57,511 bases of DNA from Granulicella sp. (GCA_027365345.1 DAHXNO010000073.1:1-57511); one strand, 5' to 3'; shown: positions 15,938 to 25,295, numbered from the stretch's first letter. The notes: generated from the sequence alone by a model not told the origin. Translations and numbers: made by a program.

Positions 15938-17730
15938 AGACGCCCTCGCCGCCTTCCCCCCATGCTCCGGCCGTGGCGTGGACGCCGACCCAGACTCGGG
16001 CCCAGTTCGCCGCCATCGCCTGGCTGCGCTGGCGGATCACCGTCAACAGCCTCAGCCGCCGCGGCGGCGCAGGCGAACTGGCAGGCCGCGCGGTGACCAC
16101 CCTCATCTTCCTGGCCATCCTGATCCTCTGGCTGGGGGGCGCCGGTGTGGGCGGCTTCCTCTTTGCAAGCCATGCCCACATCTACCGGATTGCGTGGCTG
16201 CTGTGGGGAATCTTCCTCCTCTGCCAAATCCTGAACATCCAGTTTGGTCAACGCGCCACCAACTTTGATCCAACGCAACTGATCCGGTTTCCCATGCGAG
16301 CGGGCACCTATGTGGAGATCCGGCTGTTCTTTGGCATGCTCACTGCCGCCAACGTGACCGGAACGCTGATGGCGGCCGCCGTCGCTGGGGGGATAACCAT
16401 CGCTGCTCCAGCGCTCGGGCTCTACGCGTTCCTGGCCATGGCCGCCTTCGCAGCCGCCAACGCGCTCTTCTCCAGAATGATCTTTGCCTGGGTGGACCGC
16501 TGGCTCTCTACACGCCGCGCCAGAGAAGCCGTCACTGCCTTGCTGCTGGCGTTCTCGCTGGTAGCCCAGTGGGCAAACTTCACGTTCAACCCGGCCTACA
16601 ACAACCACCACCACGGAACCCATGCCTATCAGCTCTCCCAACAGCACCAGGCGTGGGTAAGCCACCTCATCCAGAGCTCCGGCCCGGTTCTGGCCATGCT
16701 GCCCCCGCACCTGGCCGCCGCTTCCTTGACGGCCGCGGAGCATGGCGACCCTTTGAGGTTTTTAGCCGACAGCCTGGCGGTCGCGGCCTACGCTGCGCTC
16801 TTTCTTCTGGTCTTTGCGCTGCGCATGCTGAAGGAGTTCCGCGGGGAGACTCTCTCTGAGGCAGCCGACGGAGTGCGGAAACCAAAGACAAATTCCGCGA
16901 AACTGCGCCCTGCAAGCACGGCCGTCTTCACCCAGAGCGCACTGTGGCCGGCCGAGCCCGCGGCCCGAGCCTCCGCGCCGGTGAAGCCGGCCGCTTGCCA
17001 GAGCCGGCTTCTGGAGTTGGTGGTGACCGTGCTGAGCAAAGAGATCCTCTACGCGCGCAGGAACATGGGGATTCTCTACGGCCTGTTGATGCCAATCTTT
17101 CTGGTGCTGATCTTTGCCAGCCGATTCGCCTCTTTGGGGAACAGCGCGCTTTGGACCTTTCCCGCGGCCGTCGGCTATAGCCTGCTGGTCATCTGCCCAC
17201 TCACTTACAACATCTTTGGCCTGGATGGACCCGGAGTCCAGATCTTCTTCTTCGCACCTGTGCGTCTGCGCGATGTGGTACTGGCGAAGAACATGCTCGG
17301 CGTGGTGCTGGCGGTCTTCGAGATCGTCCTGATCTTCTTGCTGATTGCTGAGATGGCCGGCGTTCCCTCGCCGAAGATCACCCTGGCAACGCTGTTCTGG
17401 GCAGCCGGGACTCTGGCCTTGAATCTGATCTTTGGCAATCGGCGTTCGATCGCTTCGCCCAAACGGATTGACCCGCAGCGCGTGGCGCGAAAACAGACCT
17501 CCCCGCTGAGCGCCCTGATCAGCCTGGCGTTTTTGATCCTCTGCGCCGGCCTGGCCGTGCTGCTCTATGGGCTCTGCTTCAGCCTGCACGCCTTGTGGGC
17601 GCTTCCCCTCGCCATGGCGCTCTTCGCCGGGATCAGCGTGGCTGCGTATGCGCAGAGTCTTCGCTCCATGGACGAGTACGCTCTACAGCATCGCGAGGAT
17701 CTGATGCGGGAGATCTGCAAGCTGGGTTAG
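15925..17730 (+). CDS. ABC transporter permease (large, multi-spanning)
   Basis: 601 residues. About ten to twelve hydrophobic segments are seen in two halves separated by a hydrophilic stretch (~310-350), e.g. TTLIFLAILILWLGGAGVGG, LLMPIFLVLIFAS and LISLAFLILCAGLAVLLYG. It starts inside the ATPase gene and is presumably its membrane partner. No database family can be named from motifs alone; proteins of this size and arrangement occur in two-gene exporters for membrane-active compounds or envelope components. An N-terminal region of ~35 residues rich in Pro and Ala precedes the first helix. Confidence 0.8.
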   Translation: MAELETPSPPSPHAPAVAWTPTQTRAQFAAIAWLRWRITVNSLSRRGGAGELAGRAVTTLIFLAILILWLGGAGVGGFLFASHAHIYRIAWLLWGIFLLCQILNIQFGQRATNFDPTQLIRFPMRAGTYVEIRLFFGMLTAANVTGTLMAAAVAGGITIAAPALGLYAFLAMAAFAAANALFSRMIFAWVDRWLSTRRAREAVTALLLAFSLVAQWANFTFNPAYNNHHHGTHAYQLSQQHQAWVSHLIQSSGPVLAMLPPHLAAASLTAAEHGDPLRFLADSLAVAAYAALFLLVFALRMLKEFRGETLSEAADGVRKPKTNSAKLRPASTAVFTQSALWPAEPAARASAPVKPAACQSRLLELVVTVLSKEILYARRNMGILYGLLMPIFLVLIFASRFASLGNSALWTFPAAVGYSLLVICPLTYNIFGLDGPGVQIFFFAPVRLRDVVLAKNMLGVVLAVFEIVLIFLLIAEMAGVPSPKITLATLFWAAGTLALNLIFGNRRSIASPKRIDPQRVARKQTSPLSALISLAFLILCAGLAVLLYGLCFSLHALWALPLAMALFAGISVAAYAQSLRSMDEYALQHREDLMREICKLG

Positions 17731-17915
17731 CCGCCGCTTGCATCGCCCGAGTCCAGCACCTCGGGGCCCCTGCGTGTTTTGTCCCCTCTTGCCCCCGCAA
17801 AGACGCCGCTGGTCAACCCCTCCGTTACGCTCGCGCGCGCCGGAGCTGCTCGTTAAAAGCGCCGCTGCACTGCTCGGTACGCAAGAACGGCCGGCCCCCA
17901 GCCCCAGCCCCAGCC

Positions 17916-18830
17916 TTACGGAGCCACTGTGCCGATGAGGCTCAGCATTCGTCCCGTAACGCCCCGTTCGGCGCGGTGGCTGAAGTACTTGCGCCGACCG
18001 TCCTCAAGACGCGTACAGGCTGTACACTCGCCGGTCAGGGTGATCGCAGAGGGGTGCAGACCCGCATCCAGAAGCTGGCGCCGGTTGGCCTCCCAAAGGT
18101 TCAGGTGAACCCTGGCCTCCGGCTGATCCTGTCCCTCCGCACCGTCGCCACGGCGGTCCATGGTCCGCCCAGCGCTCGGGACCTGCCTGAAAAGTTCTGG
18201 GCCGTACCCAAACTCGGCTTCATACCGCTCTTGCACCTCGCCGCCCACCTGAAAGCAGCAAGGGCCAATCGAGGGGCCGATGGCAACGATCAGATCCTGC
18301 GGGCGGCATCCCAAGCGCTCGCGGAGCAAGCCGACGCCGCGCTCCACAATCCGCTCCAGCGTTCCCCGCCAACCGGCGTGCAAGGCAGCCACTGCGTGAG
18401 TCCGCGTGTCGGCGATCAGAACCGGAACGCAGTCCGCAGTCAGGATGCCAAGCAGCAGGTTGGCGTCCAGCGTGTAAAGTCCATCCCCTTGCAGTGTGGC
18501 TGTGCCGTCAGCACTCGCCAGCGGAAGCTGCGACCGCTGCACCTGGCAAACAACGCCGCTATGGCACTGGCGGATGGTGATGAGTTCCGGCCGACAGCCC
18601 ACGCTGGCACTCGGACGGAGTCCAACCAGAGCCTCCAGCAGATGTTGCCGCGCCGCCGCCACCTGCAGCGGATCGTCCTCCGGGGTGTAGCCAAGATTCT
18701 GCTCCGGGGGTCCACCCGCGGCGTAGACCGTGGAAGCTCCCCCTTCGCGGGTGCTGAATCCGGCCAGGAGCCAAGGGTAGGATTGCCAGGCAGGAAGGGT
18801 CAGAATGCCTGGAGTAGGGCGGCTAGCCAT
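17916..18830 (-). CDS. pgeF: PgeF-like peptidoglycan-editing protein (laccase-domain / YfiH family)
   Basis: 304 residues from the ATG at 18830; a TTG at 18845 is an alternative. Family hallmarks are FSTREGG near the N-terminus, LTADCVPVLIAD, AALHAGWRGTLERIVERGV and AIGPSIGPCCFQVG, which carry the His/Cys metal and active-site residues. The family was first called multicopper polyphenol oxidase; later work assigns a cytoplasmic role in removing wrongly incorporated L-serine from peptidoglycan precursors, and purine-nucleoside activities are reported for relatives. No Shine-Dalgarno site: TACAAT ends six bases before the ATG, pointing to a leaderless message. It faces the ABC permease gene tail to tail. 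Confidence 0.9.
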   Translation of the reverse strand: MASRPTPGILTLPAWQSYPWLLAGFSTREGGASTVYAAGGPPEQNLGYTPEDDPLQVAAARQHLLEALVGLRPSASVGCRPELITIRQCHSGVVCQVQRSQLPLASADGTATLQGDGLYTLDANLLLGILTADCVPVLIADTRTHAVAALHAGWRGTLERIVERGVGLLRERLGCRPQDLIVAIGPSIGPCCFQVGGEVQERYEAEFGYGPELFRQVPSAGRTMDRRGDGAEGQDQPEARVHLNLWEANRRQLLDAGLHPSAITLTGECTACTRLEDGRRKYFSHRAERGVTGRMLSLIGTVAP

Positions 18831-18836
18831 AGCTGG

Positions 18837-18842
18837 ATTGTA
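18837..18842 (-). promoter_or_regulatory. -10 hexamer TACAAT of a leaderless pgeF message
   Basis: Read leftward, TACAAT is followed by six bases and the ATG of pgeF, so transcription would start at or beside the start codon. A -35 hexamer is not obvious. Confidence 0.45.
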
Positions 18843-18922
18843 CAAAGCGCGGATGCCTCGGCGGCAGGCCGTTCCGGAATCTGCTGGCAGTCCCGGAATC
18901 CGGCTCCTGGCTTAAAGATTTC

Positions 18923-18944
18923 GGGCCCGCTTTCTGGCGGGCCC
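18923..18944. terminator. 8-bp GC hairpin GGGCCCGC-TTTCTG-GCGGGCCC
   Basis: Perfect inverted repeat with a six-base loop. It lacks a T-run on either strand, so factor-independent termination is uncertain. It lies about 90 bases upstream of pgeF and far upstream of aroDE. Confidence 0.4.
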
Positions 18945-19271
18945 TTGAGAGGCTTTGGGGAGGGGAACTACTGAGGATTCGTAGGGGGTCGCCCAGAAGA
19001 TAGGGCAAAAAAGGAAGGACGTTCTATCAGAGTGGAATTGTTTAGGTTAGCCTCTCAGTTGTTAAGTCAGACGCACTACGACACAAATTGGTTGCTGGAG
19101 GATTACAACTTTTTGCAGTGCCGTATCGGCTCTGTATCAGTCTGCGAAAGAAACCAACCAACCGACGCAACGTTCAGCGCTTTGGCGCGTCCAATGGACG
19201 CAGTATCGAAACAAACGGGTAGAACCCAGAATTCTCCCTTGATTGTTGAATAGAAAGGTGTATTGGCGCCC

Positions 19272-19287
19272 GGCTGCTTCGGCAGCC
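19272..19287 (+). terminator. TTCG-tetraloop hairpin followed by TTT
   Basis: GGCTGC-TTCG-GCAGCC is a very stable small hairpin followed by TTTCCCTG. It could end a short transcript coming from the left, or be part of a structured leader. Confidence 0.45.
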
Positions 19288-19380
19288 TTTCCCTGAAAAT
19301 TTATAACAGCAGCAAACTATGCAACACTCTCTGATGGGAGTACAGCTCCCAGAGCCAACAAATTCAAGGAGTTTTCTAAG

Positions 19381-19527
19381 ATGTGCCGGCGCTTGCCCTG
19401 TCCGAGTCTGATGGTTTGGGAACCTTGGGTGCGGGGGCATGGCCCCGATGCACGGCGAGCCCCATCCTCAGCCGGGAAGCTCCGCCTGCCGGCCCATCCA
19501 AAATTTCCACCGGGCTGCCACGCCTAA
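19381..19527 (+). CDS. Possible 48-residue small protein or leader peptide
   Basis: ATG with AAGGAG nine bases upstream, the best ribosome site of this intergenic region, opens a frame of 48 codons beginning MCRRLPCPSLMVWEPW and ending TAA, five bases before the -35 hexamer of the aroDE promoter. A hairpin (CTCT...GGGAG-TACAG-CTCCC...AGAG, 19328-19354) stands just before it. The composition (Pro, Arg, Gly) is not convincing for a folded protein. It may be a leader peptide or a chance frame; I recognise no family. Confidence 0.3.
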   Translation: MCRRLPCPSLMVWEPWVRGHGPDARRAPSSAGKLRLPAHPKFPPGCHA

Positions 19528-19531
19528 CCTA

Positions 19532-19560
19532 TTGAACTGGAGAAGAATCTGGTTTATCAT
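19532..19560 (+). promoter_or_regulatory. Sigma-70-type promoter of aroDE
   Basis: TTGAAC and TATCAT are separated by exactly 17 bases. The expected start point is ~8 bases before the aroDE ATG, which has no Shine-Dalgarno site, so the leader would be very short. Confidence 0.65.
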
Positions 19561-19574
19561 TCCGCGACTGCAAG

Positions 19575-21371
19575 ATGAAAAATTCAACCCATATCGCCTC
19601 GCATCTCCTCCGTTCCCGAATCGGGAAGTTGTGTGTCGCCATCATCGGTACCTCTCCCAGCGAGATGATCGAGAAGGCCACGGAAGTACTGAAAGATTCC
19701 AATTTCCTGGAATTTCGGCTCGATTACCTCGCCAAGCCGGCCGCCGCGCTTCCCTCCCTGAAGCACTTTCTCTCCAGCAAAACTGCGGCTACGGCCATCG
19801 CCACCTGTCGGCGGAAGGAGAACGGTGGACGCTTTGACGGATCGAAGACCGCCGAACTGGAAATATTGTTGAAGGCTGCCGAAGCCGGCTTCCACCTGGT
19901 GGATATCGAGCTGGAAACGATCGAAGCACTGCCCCAGGAGAGCTTGAGCGAGCTCCGCGCGGCGGGTGCGGCGGTGATCGTCAGCTACCACGACTTCCAC
20001 GCGACCAAGGGCCTGGACGCCATCTATCAACGGATGCTGCCCTTCGCTCCCGATTACATGAAGATTGTCCCTACCGCCAGGACGCTCTCCGACAACCTGA
20101 CCCTGATGAAGTTTTTGGAACGTGTGGAGGATGAGTCCAACTCCAGCGTGGTGGGTATCTGCATGGGCGACCCCGGAATCATCTCCCGGGTGCTGGGACT
20201 CAGGGCAGGCTCTGCATTCACCTTTGCCTCGGCCAGCCAAGGAGAAGAGACGGCTCCCGGCCAGATCGCCGCGCGCACCCTGATCGAGACCTATCGTATT
20301 GATCAGGTGGATGCCGCGACCAAGATTTACGGCGTCGCCGGCAATCCCATCGCCAGTTCGCTCTCGCCCCTGATGATGAACACCGCCTTCCGCCGGGAGA
20401 CGGTCAACGCCGTCTACCTGGGCCTCCAAACGTCTAAGGTCGAGGACCTGTTCCGCCTGGCGCATGAGGTTCCCATCCAGGGCATGAGCATCACCATGCC
20501 GCTCAAGCAGGAGGTTCTGCCGCTGTTGGAGAGAACCGATGCGCTCTCGGCCAAGATTGGCGCGGTGAACACCGTCCTGCGGGCCCAAGACGGCAAGTTT
20601 TACGGCTTCAACACCGATGTGGCCGGCGTTGTCTCCCCCTTGGAAAGACGGCTCTCCCTGCGCGGCGCCAGAGTGCTGGTGCTGGGTGCGGGCGGCGCCG
20701 CGCGGGCTGCCGTCTTTGGCTGCTGCGACAAGGGTGCGGAGGTCTTCATTCTGAACCGCACGCCGGAAACCGCTCAGAAGCTGGCCAAGCAGTCCGGCGC
20801 CAAGACCATCAAGCGCGAGGCCGTAGCCAAATCCCAGTTCGAGGTCATCATCAACGCCACCCCCGTGGGCATGTCGGCGGCTGCGAAGAGCGGCGCCGCA
20901 GCCAAAGCTACCCCAGCCTCCCCGCTGGAAGAGCATGAGATCAACGCCCGGTTCGTCTTTGACCTGGTCTACAACCCCATCGAGACACCTTTGCTCAAGA
21001 TGGCTCGGCAAAAGGGCATCGGTGTCATCACCGGGGTGGAGATGTTTGTACAGCAGGGTGCGCGGCAGTTTGAGATCTGGACCGGCAAGCCGGCGCCAGA
21101 GGAGGAGATGCTGCGAGTCGTGCTGCACATGCTCCGGCAAAACGCGGAGCCATCGGCGCCAGCCAATCCCGTTGCCGCCACGTCCAGTGTGGTCTCTAAC
21201 CAAGCGGCTGCCGCGGAAAGGCCCAAATCTGAACCGAAGTCCGAAGCCAAAGCCCCGGCGAAACAGAGCCCGCCGGCGCCCGCCCGCAAGGCAGCGCCAG
21301 CCAAGCCTGTGCGGAGCAAGCCAGTCGTCAAGGAGCAGCCCAAGTCCAAGTCGAAGGCCCGGTCCCGGTAA
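19575..21371 (+). CDS. aroDE: Bifunctional 3-dehydroquinate dehydratase / shikimate dehydrogenase
   Basis: 598 residues; two shikimate-pathway enzymes in one chain. Residues ~15-230 are type I dehydroquinase: LEFRLDYL (Glu46), ATCRRKENGG, the catalytic His139 in VSYHDFH and the Schiff-base Lys163 in MKIVPTA. Residues ~250-510 are shikimate dehydrogenase: GVAGNPIASSLSP (shikimate-binding serines), ITMPLKQEV with catalytic Lys311, GFNTDVAG with Asp348, the NADP loop GAGGAARAAV and NATPVGM. This fusion order is known from plants and some bacteria. Unusual here is a ~75-residue C-terminal tail of Lys, Pro, Ala and Ser with no fold, strongly basic at the end. Cytoplasmic; makes shikimate for aromatic amino acids. 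Start set by the promoter immediately upstream. Confidence 0.92.
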   Translation: MKNSTHIASHLLRSRIGKLCVAIIGTSPSEMIEKATEVLKDSNFLEFRLDYLAKPAAALPSLKHFLSSKTAATAIATCRRKENGGRFDGSKTAELEILLKAAEAGFHLVDIELETIEALPQESLSELRAAGAAVIVSYHDFHATKGLDAIYQRMLPFAPDYMKIVPTARTLSDNLTLMKFLERVEDESNSSVVGICMGDPGIISRVLGLRAGSAFTFASASQGEETAPGQIAARTLIETYRIDQVDAATKIYGVAGNPIASSLSPLMMNTAFRRETVNAVYLGLQTSKVEDLFRLAHEVPIQGMSITMPLKQEVLPLLERTDALSAKIGAVNTVLRAQDGKFYGFNTDVAGVVSPLERRLSLRGARVLVLGAGGAARAAVFGCCDKGAEVFILNRTPETAQKLAKQSGAKTIKREAVAKSQFEVIINATPVGMSAAAKSGAAAKATPASPLEEHEINARFVFDLVYNPIETPLLKMARQKGIGVITGVEMFVQQGARQFEIWTGKPAPEEEMLRVVLHMLRQNAEPSAPANPVAATSSVVSNQAAAAERPKSEPKSEAKAPAKQSPPAPARKAAPAKPVRSKPVVKEQPKSKSKARSR

Positions 21372-21597
21372 AACCAGCTCCTCAACCTGGTCCCGGTAAA
21401 GCCGAGAGCACGCCTTACCCGGGGCCAAGTCAAAAAGTGCTTGCAACTACCCGAGTGGGTAGCTGTCCATGGAAGCTACAGATCTCGGCGGGCAAGCCTG
21501 CCCGGGTCTGGAGCTTCTGCATCCGCCCGGGCGGAGGCTACCGTTTGGTCTGCGGGTTAAAAGCGGCCGTCCCGGCTCCGCTGCCTGCTCTTTGCCG

Positions 21598-23691
21598 CTA
21601 ATCAAACTCCCGCGAGATCCAGCTCTTCAAGGCAGACATACTTGCCTCCCGGCCCAGAAAGGCGCGGACCAGCTCCCGCGCAGGCCTGGAGCCGCCCGGC
21701 TCCAGAACCTCGCGGCGGTAGCGCAGGGCCGTGGGGCTATCCATCAGGTTCCTCACATCAAACGCAGAGAAGAACTCCAGCGCCATCACCTTGTCATACA
21801 GATAGGTGTAGTAGTTGGAGGTGTAGCCAACCAGGTGGGTAAAGGCAGCGTACATGCGGTTGCCTTCCACGAACTGATAGCGGGAGAAGCGATCGTACCC
21901 CGCGCGGAGCAGACGGTCCAGATCCAGCATAGCCGCCGCCTGATCATGGGTCTCCAGCGAGTAGGTGGCGTACATCACCTGGGTAAGCGTCGCCAGGGCG
22001 CGGCCATGGGCGCTGGCCCGGACCATGCGGCCGAAGACGTCATAAGGAATCGGCTCGCCCGTCTGGTAATGCCGGGCGAAGGTGCGCACCAGCTCCGGAT
22101 CTTCAAAGAACTCCTCCAGCATCTGGGAGGGAACTTCAACAAAATCGCCTTCGGTGGCGATGCCGGACTGCCCGGCCCAGCGCTGCCGCCCACCCAGGAC
22201 CTCATGCATCAAGTGGCCAAACTCATGGAAGCAGGTCACCACATCGGAGTAGAGCATCAGCCCTGGATCGCTCCCGTTGGGCTGGGGAAAGTTGCACACC
22301 AGTGAGGCCTCTGGAAGCTGCCGGCCAAGCACGCCGCTCACCAGCGAGCACTCGCTGAACCACTTGCTCTTGCCCTCGCGCGGGTGCATATCCAGATAGA
22401 TGCGGCCGATCCTCTGGCCAAGGGTAGAGGAACCGGCTGCTTTGTCGATCACGTTGAAGGCCTTCACTCCCGGAGCCCACACGACGGCGTCCTCCGCCGG
22501 CGCAAACTCAACCCCAAAGAGCCTGCCGGCGGTGGAAAGAATTCCAGCCTCCACCTGGCTGTACGGGAAATACGGCCGAACCGACTGCGAGTCGAAGTCA
22601 AAGCGGGACCGGCGGAACTGCTCCTCCCAAAAGCGGGCGTCGCTGAGCGTCAGCGGAAGAGCGCCCGGATCGCGCTCCCGCACAAAGGCTTCCAGCTCTG
22701 CAAACTCGCGTTGCGCCGTCTCCCGCGCAGCAACTTCCACCTCGTTCAAAAAGCTGCGCATGTTGGCGGCCGAACCCATCATCTGGTCCACGGTGGCCAG
22801 ATCGGCCCAGCTACGGAAACCCAGCAGCTTGGCCATCTCCTCCCGCGCGGCCAGCAGATCCAGCAGCACCTGCCGGTTCGCCGGGTAGGCGCGGTCGTTG
22901 TAGGCCAAGTACATGCGCCTGCGTAACTGCGGGCTGACGGCGTAGCTCATCACCGGCGTCATCTCCGGAGGATCAGTGGTCAATGTGACGGGAGCGGCGG
23001 CTGTCAGTTGCTCCGCCGCGGCGCCTGTCGGGTCCTGACCGGGGCCAGAGGCTTCGACGCGCTGCACTCCATGGCGCGTCAGGAAATCCTCGGGCAATCC
23101 CCGCAGCTCATTGGGATCGTCGATCGGGATCTTGCGCACATCGTCCTGCACCGCGCGGCTAAAGGTCATGCTCAGGGCGGTCATGCGGTCTGCCAGGGAG
23201 CGGATGCGCTCGCGCGTCGCCTCATCCTTGTCTACGCCGGAGAGCCGGTAGCTCAGCAGCGTGCGATCCAGATAGTAGAGCGTCGCCGGATCGGCGGCGG
23301 ACGCATCGGCCGTCAAAGCCGCATGCAGGGCCTCCAGCGCCTGGTAGACCTCGCGATTCAGGCTCAGGGCCACGCTCTGTGCGCCGATCACCTGGGAGAG
23401 CTGCTGGGCGGCGTCGCGGACCTCCGCCAGCGGATGGACCATGAACATCACGCCGCTCTGGCTGCCGGCCATACCCAGATGCCAGCGTGCGCGGTCATAG
23501 GGCGTCAGCGTATTCTCCAGCGTGCGCTCTTCACCCACGGCCAGGAGCTCATCAACTGCGGAGCGCGCGGCGGCAAGGTGGTATTCCACCCACGCCCTGG
23601 TCTCCGCCGCCCCTGCCGGGCCGGACCAGATGTGGAGGGGATCGGCAATGGGTGGAGCTGGGGGTTTGGACTGTTCCTCAACGACCTGCAT
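21598..23691 (-). CDS. M3 family oligoendopeptidase (thimet oligopeptidase-like)
   Basis: 697 residues from the ATG at 23691, preceded by AGGAG at nine bases; an ATG directly touching the AGGAG and one further upstream are less likely. The zinc site is HEFGHLMHE at residues ~489-497 (His489, Glu490, His493), with the third ligand expected ~25 residues on, in EGDFVEVPSQMLEEF. The last third contains the Tyr-rich segment YTSNYYTYLYDKV typical of M3 enzymes. No signal peptide is seen, so it probably degrades peptides of up to ~20 residues in the cytoplasm. It converges with aroDE, with ~225 bases containing short hairpins (e.g. CGGGCA-AGCC-TGCCCG near 21491) between them. Confidence 0.92.
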   Translation of the reverse strand: MQVVEEQSKPPAPPIADPLHIWSGPAGAAETRAWVEYHLAAARSAVDELLAVGEERTLENTLTPYDRARWHLGMAGSQSGVMFMVHPLAEVRDAAQQLSQVIGAQSVALSLNREVYQALEALHAALTADASAADPATLYYLDRTLLSYRLSGVDKDEATRERIRSLADRMTALSMTFSRAVQDDVRKIPIDDPNELRGLPEDFLTRHGVQRVEASGPGQDPTGAAAEQLTAAAPVTLTTDPPEMTPVMSYAVSPQLRRRMYLAYNDRAYPANRQVLLDLLAAREEMAKLLGFRSWADLATVDQMMGSAANMRSFLNEVEVAARETAQREFAELEAFVRERDPGALPLTLSDARFWEEQFRRSRFDFDSQSVRPYFPYSQVEAGILSTAGRLFGVEFAPAEDAVVWAPGVKAFNVIDKAAGSSTLGQRIGRIYLDMHPREGKSKWFSECSLVSGVLGRQLPEASLVCNFPQPNGSDPGLMLYSDVVTCFHEFGHLMHEVLGGRQRWAGQSGIATEGDFVEVPSQMLEEFFEDPELVRTFARHYQTGEPIPYDVFGRMVRASAHGRALATLTQVMYATYSLETHDQAAAMLDLDRLLRAGYDRFSRYQFVEGNRMYAAFTHLVGYTSNYYTYLYDKVMALEFFSAFDVRNLMDSPTALRYRREVLEPGGSRPARELVRAFLGREASMSALKSWISREFD

Positions 23692-24065
23692 GATAAGCAT
23701 CTCCTGAAGGGAAAACGAAGGCGCAGACAACTGGGCCTGCTATCAATCTACGGCAAGCGGACTTGGAATTCGTGAGCCGCCCCCGGAGCTACGGGAAGCG
23801 CCTCGGGATCTCCCCCACGCCTCTGGCGACGCCGCCGCACACGGAACCTGCCGCCCGGAACCTGCCCCCCGGAACCTACGCCCAAGAGACGGCCCTCCCG
23901 GGCCAGATGGGTCGGCCAGATTCGCGGGTTAAGCTTACCGACCACGCCCACCCCAACCTGCAGACGGACCAGCTTTTTCTTTTCCCTTCTATTTTTCTCC
24001 AATTTTCAAGTTTCCTTGATATACTCCTCCAATTCTAATTATTCCGCCTTTAAGGAGGGCGACAA
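23692..24065. other. Divergent intergenic region, M3 peptidase / TIGR03118 gene
   Basis: About 370 bases. The left part is GC-rich; the right ~90 bases are AT-rich and pyrimidine-rich and presumably hold the promoter of the plus-strand gene, which has an excellent AAGGAGG ribosome site at ~24051. No gene or strong hairpin seen. Confidence 0.5.
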
Positions 24066-25295
24066 ATGAGACTCGAAATGCTCTATCGCGGTATGCTGCG
24101 GCTGGTCACGGCAGGCACGATCGCCGGGATCATGTTTCTCCCTTTGCTCACTAAGGCGCAAGCGCGTAATAACACGTACATGCAGGTGAACCTTGTTTCC
24201 AATGGCTACGTTTCGGCCAAGGTCACTGACTCCAATTTGGTCAACGCGTGGGGTGTGGCCGCCGGCCCCACAAACCCGCTTTGGATATCCGATCAAGTTA
24301 GCAACACCTTGACGGTCGCTCCAGTCAGCGCGGTTGAAAGTGGCTCGGCTCCGCCCTTGACGGTTTCCGTTCCAACGATGGGAGCCGGGCCCAACGGACC
24401 CACCGGGATCGCCTACAACCTCGCCTATGCCGCCAACGGATTTGGAATTCCTTCCTCAACCGGTATGTCGACAGTACCGCCGCTCTACATCATTGCGGAC
24501 CTGAATGGCACGATCCTTGGCTGGAGTTCGCAGAGTTCAGGCGGCCTGCATGAGGCAGTGGTTGCAGTGAACAACCAAGCAAGCCATGCAACGTACACCG
24601 GCCTGACCATGGCGGCGGTAGGCCAGAACATCTATCTTTATGTGGCCAACTTCACGCCGAACGGCGGCATTCAAGTCTTCAATAGCTCCTGGGATCCCGT
24701 CACGGATATGGGAAGTGAGGCGTTCCATGATCCACGACTTCCCGAGCTACCGGCAAGCGAGGTCTGGGCTCCGTACAACATTGCCAATCTCAATGGCATG
24801 ATGTACGTGGCCTATGACGCCATACCTTCGACGGGCGGTCTACCGATCACGCACATGGGACTGGGCGTCATCGGCGTGTTTACGGTGAAGGGCCAGTTCA
24901 TCCGTAATCTGGAAGTAGACCCAGGCCACCGGGACATGGAAAACGGAAACGGGCAAAATGGCCTTGCCCTGGGGCGGGCAGGTCAGCTAGACGCACCCTG
25001 GGGGATGGTGATGGCGCCGGCGAAATTTGGCCGTTTCAGCAATGAGTTGTTGGTAGGAAATTTTGGCAACGGACAAATTCTGGCCTTTCGCGCGGATGGC
25101 AAATTCGATGACACCCTGCGCGGAACTGATCATCATCCGCTAAAGAACGGTTTCCTCTGGTCCCTATGGTTCGGCAATGGGCAGGACGGCGCGGAACCAA
25201 CTACGCTCTACATCACCAGTGGCGGCCCCAATGAGGCAACCGACGGATTATTTGCCGCCATCACGGCCGCGCCTGCAAACAATCGGCAGCCATAG
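24066..25295 (+). CDS. TIGR03118 family secreted protein
   Basis: 409 residues. An N-terminal signal segment (LVTAGTIAGIMFLPLLTKAQA) is followed by the family opening VNLVSNGYVSAKVTDSNLVNAWGVAAGPTNPLWISDQ. Repeated blade-like segments such as GLTMAAVGQNIYLYVANF, NGMMYVAYD, GRFSNELLVGNFGNGQI and LYITSGG suggest an NHL-like beta-propeller. Function unknown; common in soil Acidobacteriota and Proteobacteria as exported proteins. AAGGAGG stands nine bases before the ATG. The gene ends in front of a strong two-way hairpin shared with the convergent GH31 gene. Confidence 0.8.
   Translation: MRLEMLYRGMLRLVTAGTIAGIMFLPLLTKAQARNNTYMQVNLVSNGYVSAKVTDSNLVNAWGVAAGPTNPLWISDQVSNTLTVAPVSAVESGSAPPLTVSVPTMGAGPNGPTGIAYNLAYAANGFGIPSSTGMSTVPPLYIIADLNGTILGWSSQSSGGLHEAVVAVNNQASHATYTGLTMAAVGQNIYLYVANFTPNGGIQVFNSSWDPVTDMGSEAFHDPRLPELPASEVWAPYNIANLNGMMYVAYDAIPSTGGLPITHMGLGVIGVFTVKGQFIRNLEVDPGHRDMENGNGQNGLALGRAGQLDAPWGMVMAPAKFGRFSNELLVGNFGNGQILAFRADGKFDDTLRGTDHHPLKNGFLWSLWFGNGQDGAEPTTLYITSGGPNEATDGLFAAITAAPANNRQP

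Larger units (their letters stand above)
18846..19574. other. Structured intergenic region between pgeF and aroDE
   Basis: About 730 bases. It contains three hairpins (18923-18944, 19272-19287, 19328-19354), a 48-codon open frame with a strong ribosome site (19381-19527), and a good promoter (19532-19560). The part 18960-19260 is less GC-rich than its surroundings and has a 73-codon frame without ribosome site that I do not accept. A small RNA or leader RNA could be encoded here. Confidence 0.5.

Noticed and set aside
19032-19253. 73-codon frame starting with GTG before the aroDE leader region
   Set aside because: No ribosome site and no family resemblance; the AT-richer composition alone explains the open frame poorly but gives no positive evidence of coding.
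19584-21446. A 620-codon frame antisense to aroDE
   Set aside because: Shadow of a GC-biased gene; no protein-like motifs, while the sense strand encodes two complete enzyme domains.
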